Shown here: positions 5,781-7,363 of the stretch, piece by piece
How the letters are laid out: every line of letters starts with the position of its first letter
Position numbering within the stretch: position 1 is the first letter of the stretch
Assembly (NCBI GenBank): GCA_017615495.1
Contig: JAGAAA010000020.1
Coordinates: 1 to 7,363 of the forward strand
DNA length: 7,363 nt
From: Clostridia bacterium
GTDB lineage: Bacteria > Bacillota > Clostridia > Christensenellales > CAG-1252
Direction: 5' to 3'
Program-made: the position numbers and the translations under genes
Notes under the pieces: model-generated
The model's input: the letters and a program-made list of their open reading frames with translations, nothing else
The model's database searches: none
What the model was told of the DNA's origin: nothing

Positions 5781-6160
5781 AACATTGAAGAGATCACGTC
5801 CACGAGACCGGACAAAATGGGCATCGTCATAAAAAAGATAGCCACTTTACCCGCAAGTTGCAGTTTGTTTGCGATGCTGGTTACGCCGTAGTCCGCGCAA
5901 AGCGCGGAAGCGTACTCGGTGATATACCCGACGCCGATGATCTTAAGCACGCCGGCGAACAGCGATTCGTCCACGCCGCTTTTGCCCACCAGCATCCCGA
6001 ATTGCGCGATAACGTCTGCAAGCGAAGAAAGAATGACGATCAAGATAAGAGCGCCGCCCGCAATGACCGCAAAGATATAAAGCTCGGATCTTTCCTGTCT
6101 CAGAAGCCCGGCGACCAGCGCGCCGATCAGCCCAACCCCGATCACTCTGACGATCTGCAT
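5777..6160 (-). CDS. spoIIIAD: Stage III sporulation protein AD
   Basis: A 127-residue membrane protein of the SpoIIIAC/AD family, normal length. Hydrophobic segments lie at about 3-20, 28-50, 68-80 and 103-125. The signature LKIIGVGYITEYASALCADYG (72-92) followed by SIANKLQLAGKVAIFFMTMPI (95-115) is that of SpoIIIAD, where the family reads LKiiGiaYitEf...CrDaGe..lAsKvElAGK. The start at 6160 (MQIVRVIGVG) is chosen over the in-frame ATG at 6196, because the longer form would add 12 polar residues encoded within spoIIIAC. One base separates it from the spoIIIAC stop, and no Shine-Dalgarno sequence is evident. It probably forms part of the membrane platform of the channel. Confidence 0.95.
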   Translation of the reverse strand: MQIVRVIGVGLIGALVAGLLRQERSELYIFAVIAGGALILIVILSSLADVIAQFGMLVGKSGVDESLFAGVLKIIGVGYITEYASALCADYGVTSIANKLQLAGKVAIFFMTMPILSGLVDVISSML

Positions 6161-6161
6161 A

Positions 6162-6359
6162 TCAATACAAACTGAAGATGGACTTGATGCTGTCAAACAG
6201 CGACGCGATCATATCCAGCACGATGACCAAAACGATCACCAACGAAGCAAGGGTTGTGATGGTGGCGATCTCCTCTTTGTCGCTTTTTCGCAAAATGGTA
6301 TTGATGATCGCAGCAAGCAAGCCAATGCCGGCGATCTTAAACAGCACACCGATGTCCAT
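6162..6359 (-). CDS. spoIIIAC: Stage III sporulation protein AC
   Basis: A 65-residue protein with two membrane segments (about 5-23 and 31-53) joined by a charged loop, LRKSDKEEIA (23-32). This is the SpoIIIAC pattern FKIAGIG...N-iL-k--keE-a-l-tLa-lvIVL, with FKIAGIG at 7-13. SpoIIIAC resembles half of SpoIIIAD and is an integral membrane part of the SpoIIIA complex. The start at 6359 is preferred to an in-frame ATG at 6410, because TAGGAGGG stands just upstream and MDIGVLFKIAGIG is the family's N-terminus. It begins 8 bases after the spoIIIAB stop. Confidence 0.95.
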   Translation of the reverse strand: MDIGVLFKIAGIGLLAAIINTILRKSDKEEIATITTLASLVIVLVIVLDMIASLFDSIKSIFSLY

Positions 6360-6362
6360 ACG

Positions 6363-6370
6363 CCCTCCTA
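6363..6370 (-). promoter_or_regulatory. Shine-Dalgarno sequence of spoIIIAC
   Basis: TAGGAGGG on the minus strand, overlapping the spoIIIAB stop codon. AGGAGG is only 4 bases from the ATG at 6359, a short spacing. It decides the start against the in-frame ATG at 6410. Confidence 0.8.
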
Positions 6371-6823
6371 AACGATCAAAATAAACGCAACCACGCCCAA
6401 AAGCACGCAAAGTTTAAAGTACAAGGCGCCGTCTTTTTTGAATTTTGCGCATTGCCCTTCGGAAAAGCGCTTGAGTTCCGCGCACTTTGCGCCCAGCGAC
6501 GCGATTTGGGTATCCGCGTCCGTCGTACCGATCTCGGAAAGATATTTTCCGATCTCTGCGAGTTCCTTTTCCGAAAGAGGCACCGTAACGTTCTCCCCTT
6601 TTAAAAAGCGGTAAAACTCCGAATCTTCTCCTTTGGAGAAGGACGCCATGATCTCTGCGACGGGCATCCGCTCGTAAGAGATCTTTTCGGAAGCGTAAAC
6701 AAGGTAACGATAATACTCTTCGTAAAACGCCGCTTTGCGCAAAAGACGACGCTTGAGCCAAAGCCCGACAAGCGCGGCGGAAAAGAAGGCGCACACACCC
6801 GCAAAGATCGACGCCGTATTCAT
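6368..6823 (-). CDS. spoIIIAB: Stage III sporulation protein AB
   Basis: A 151-residue protein slightly shorter than B. subtilis SpoIIIAB (171). A membrane segment at about 4-22 is followed by a helical cytosolic region with a basic start (RRLLRK, 25-30). A second hydrophobic segment closes the protein (about 134-151). The family motif LSEIGTTDADTQ is at 95-106 (usually lg-tLGttD-e-Q) and KKDGALYFKLCVLLGVV is at 129-145. The architecture resembles type II secretion GspF-like proteins, and in the family it is thought to work with the ATPase SpoIIIAA. The ATG overlaps the spoIIIAA stop as ATGA and has GAAGGACG upstream at good spacing. Confidence 0.94.
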   Translation of the reverse strand: MNTASIFAGVCAFFSAALVGLWLKRRLLRKAAFYEEYYRYLVYASEKISYERMPVAEIMASFSKGEDSEFYRFLKGENVTVPLSEKELAEIGKYLSEIGTTDADTQIASLGAKCAELKRFSEGQCAKFKKDGALYFKLCVLLGVVAFILIV

Positions 6824-7363
6824 AAAAGCACGTCCTTCAAAACTGTGCCGACGCGCGGTTTTTTCGATAAAAGGATCAAACGGTCAAAGACGCCGGAGAG
6901 TTTTTCAAACGCGCCGTGAAAAACGTCCGTTTCCCCGCCGTGCAACGTTGCAATCACCTTGACGCCGCCGAAATAGGCGCGCAAAACGCCTTCGACGTCC
7001 CTTTCGCCGGAAAGCTCGTCCGTCACGATATAATCGGGCGCCAGAGCGCGAAGCGCGTTGTCGTATGAGACCTTTTTTGGAAAGCCGAACAAAACGTCCG
7101 CGTTACGCCCGAGATCTAAGGCAAATTCAGTTCCGTTTGCCCCGCTGATCTCCCCTCTTTCATCCAATACGGCCACCGTTTTGCCCGCGTTGGAAAGTTT
7201 GCGAGTTATTTCCCTCAAAAGAGTGGTCTTACCCGCTCCCGGCGGGGAAATTATCAGCACGTTTTGATTGAAATATCCGTCGATTTGAAGAAAATCGGCA
7301 ATGCCGAAGACCTGATGCGGAACACGCACGGCAATCGAGGTGATGTGCTTGATGGTCTTCACT
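6820..7363 (-). CDS. spoIIIAA: Stage III sporulation protein AA, ATPase (C-terminal part)
   Basis: Partial gene: about 181 codons of a roughly 310-residue family, with the N-terminal region beyond the high-coordinate edge. SpoIIIAA is the cytosolic secretion-type ATPase (related to type II/IV secretion ATPases) of the mother-cell SpoIIIA complex. Counting from the GTG at 7362, the P-loop PPGAGKTT is at 40-47, LDERGEISG at 66-74, the Walker B strand YIVTDE at 111-116 and the sensor-like ATLHG at 138-142. The GTG is an internal Val codon rather than a start: the sequence right after it (IKHITSIAVRVPHQVFG) matches the segment that normally lies directly before the P-loop domain. The sigma-E promoter expected for this operon would lie outside the window. 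Confidence 0.95.
   Translation of the reverse strand, partial: VKTIKHITSIAVRVPHQVFGIADFLQIDGYFNQNVLIISPPGAGKTTLLREITRKLSNAGKTVAVLDERGEISGANGTEFALDLGRNADVLFGFPKKVSYDNALRALAPDYIVTDELSGERDVEGVLRAYFGGVKVIATLHGGETDVFHGAFEKLSGVFDRLILLSKKPRVGTVLKDVLL

Noticed and set aside
6414..6794. A 126-codon minus-strand frame inside spoIIIAB.
   Set aside because: The translation is Arg-rich and out of frame with the recognisable SpoIIIAB protein; it is a shadow frame.
7360..7362. GTG at the window edge as the start of spoIIIAA.
   Set aside because: It would remove the N-terminal third of the ATPase. The residues after it match the interior of the family, so the gene simply continues beyond the window.

Overview
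The window is a chromosomal segment of an endospore-forming Firmicute, most likely of class Clostridia. The evidence is a complete-order spoIIIA operon (AA to AH, with AA cut by the window edge) followed by the asp23-nusB-folD-xseA-xseB-ispA block, which is the gene order of the Bacillus/Clostridium spoIIIA-to-ispA region. The accB-accC pair that sits between spoIIIAH and yqhY in Bacillus subtilis is absent here, which leans towards Clostridia. The species cannot be named from the sequence. Base composition looks close to half G+C by eye (not counted).

All fifteen genes lie on the minus strand and are transcribed from high to low coordinates. Positions 7363 to 3252 hold spoIIIAA (3' part only), AB, AC, AD, AE, AF, AG and AH. 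Genes overlap by 4 or 17 bases or are separated by at most 8. Together they encode the mother-cell half of the SpoIIIA-SpoIIQ channel, which spans the outer forespore membrane during engulfment. A factor-independent terminator at 3214-3244 ends this unit.

The only non-coding stretch of note (3118-3251) holds that terminator and a near-consensus vegetative promoter (3134-3162) for the second unit. From 3117 to 1 the second unit encodes an Asp23/YqhY protein, NusB, FolD, both subunits of exonuclease VII and the first 50 residues of a farnesyl/geranylgeranyl diphosphate synthase. These are housekeeping genes, again packed with overlapping or nearly abutting ends. No RNA gene, mobile element, CRISPR array or gene-free stretch above 300 bases was seen.

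The window is mostly canonical. The most interesting departures are in the channel proteins. SpoIIIAG appears to lack the long insertion that forms the beta-triangle of the B. subtilis ring. SpoIIIAH has a very short linker between its membrane anchor and its ring-building domain. SpoIIIAF is also short. Together they suggest a stripped-down version of the channel. I saw no undescribed system beyond this.
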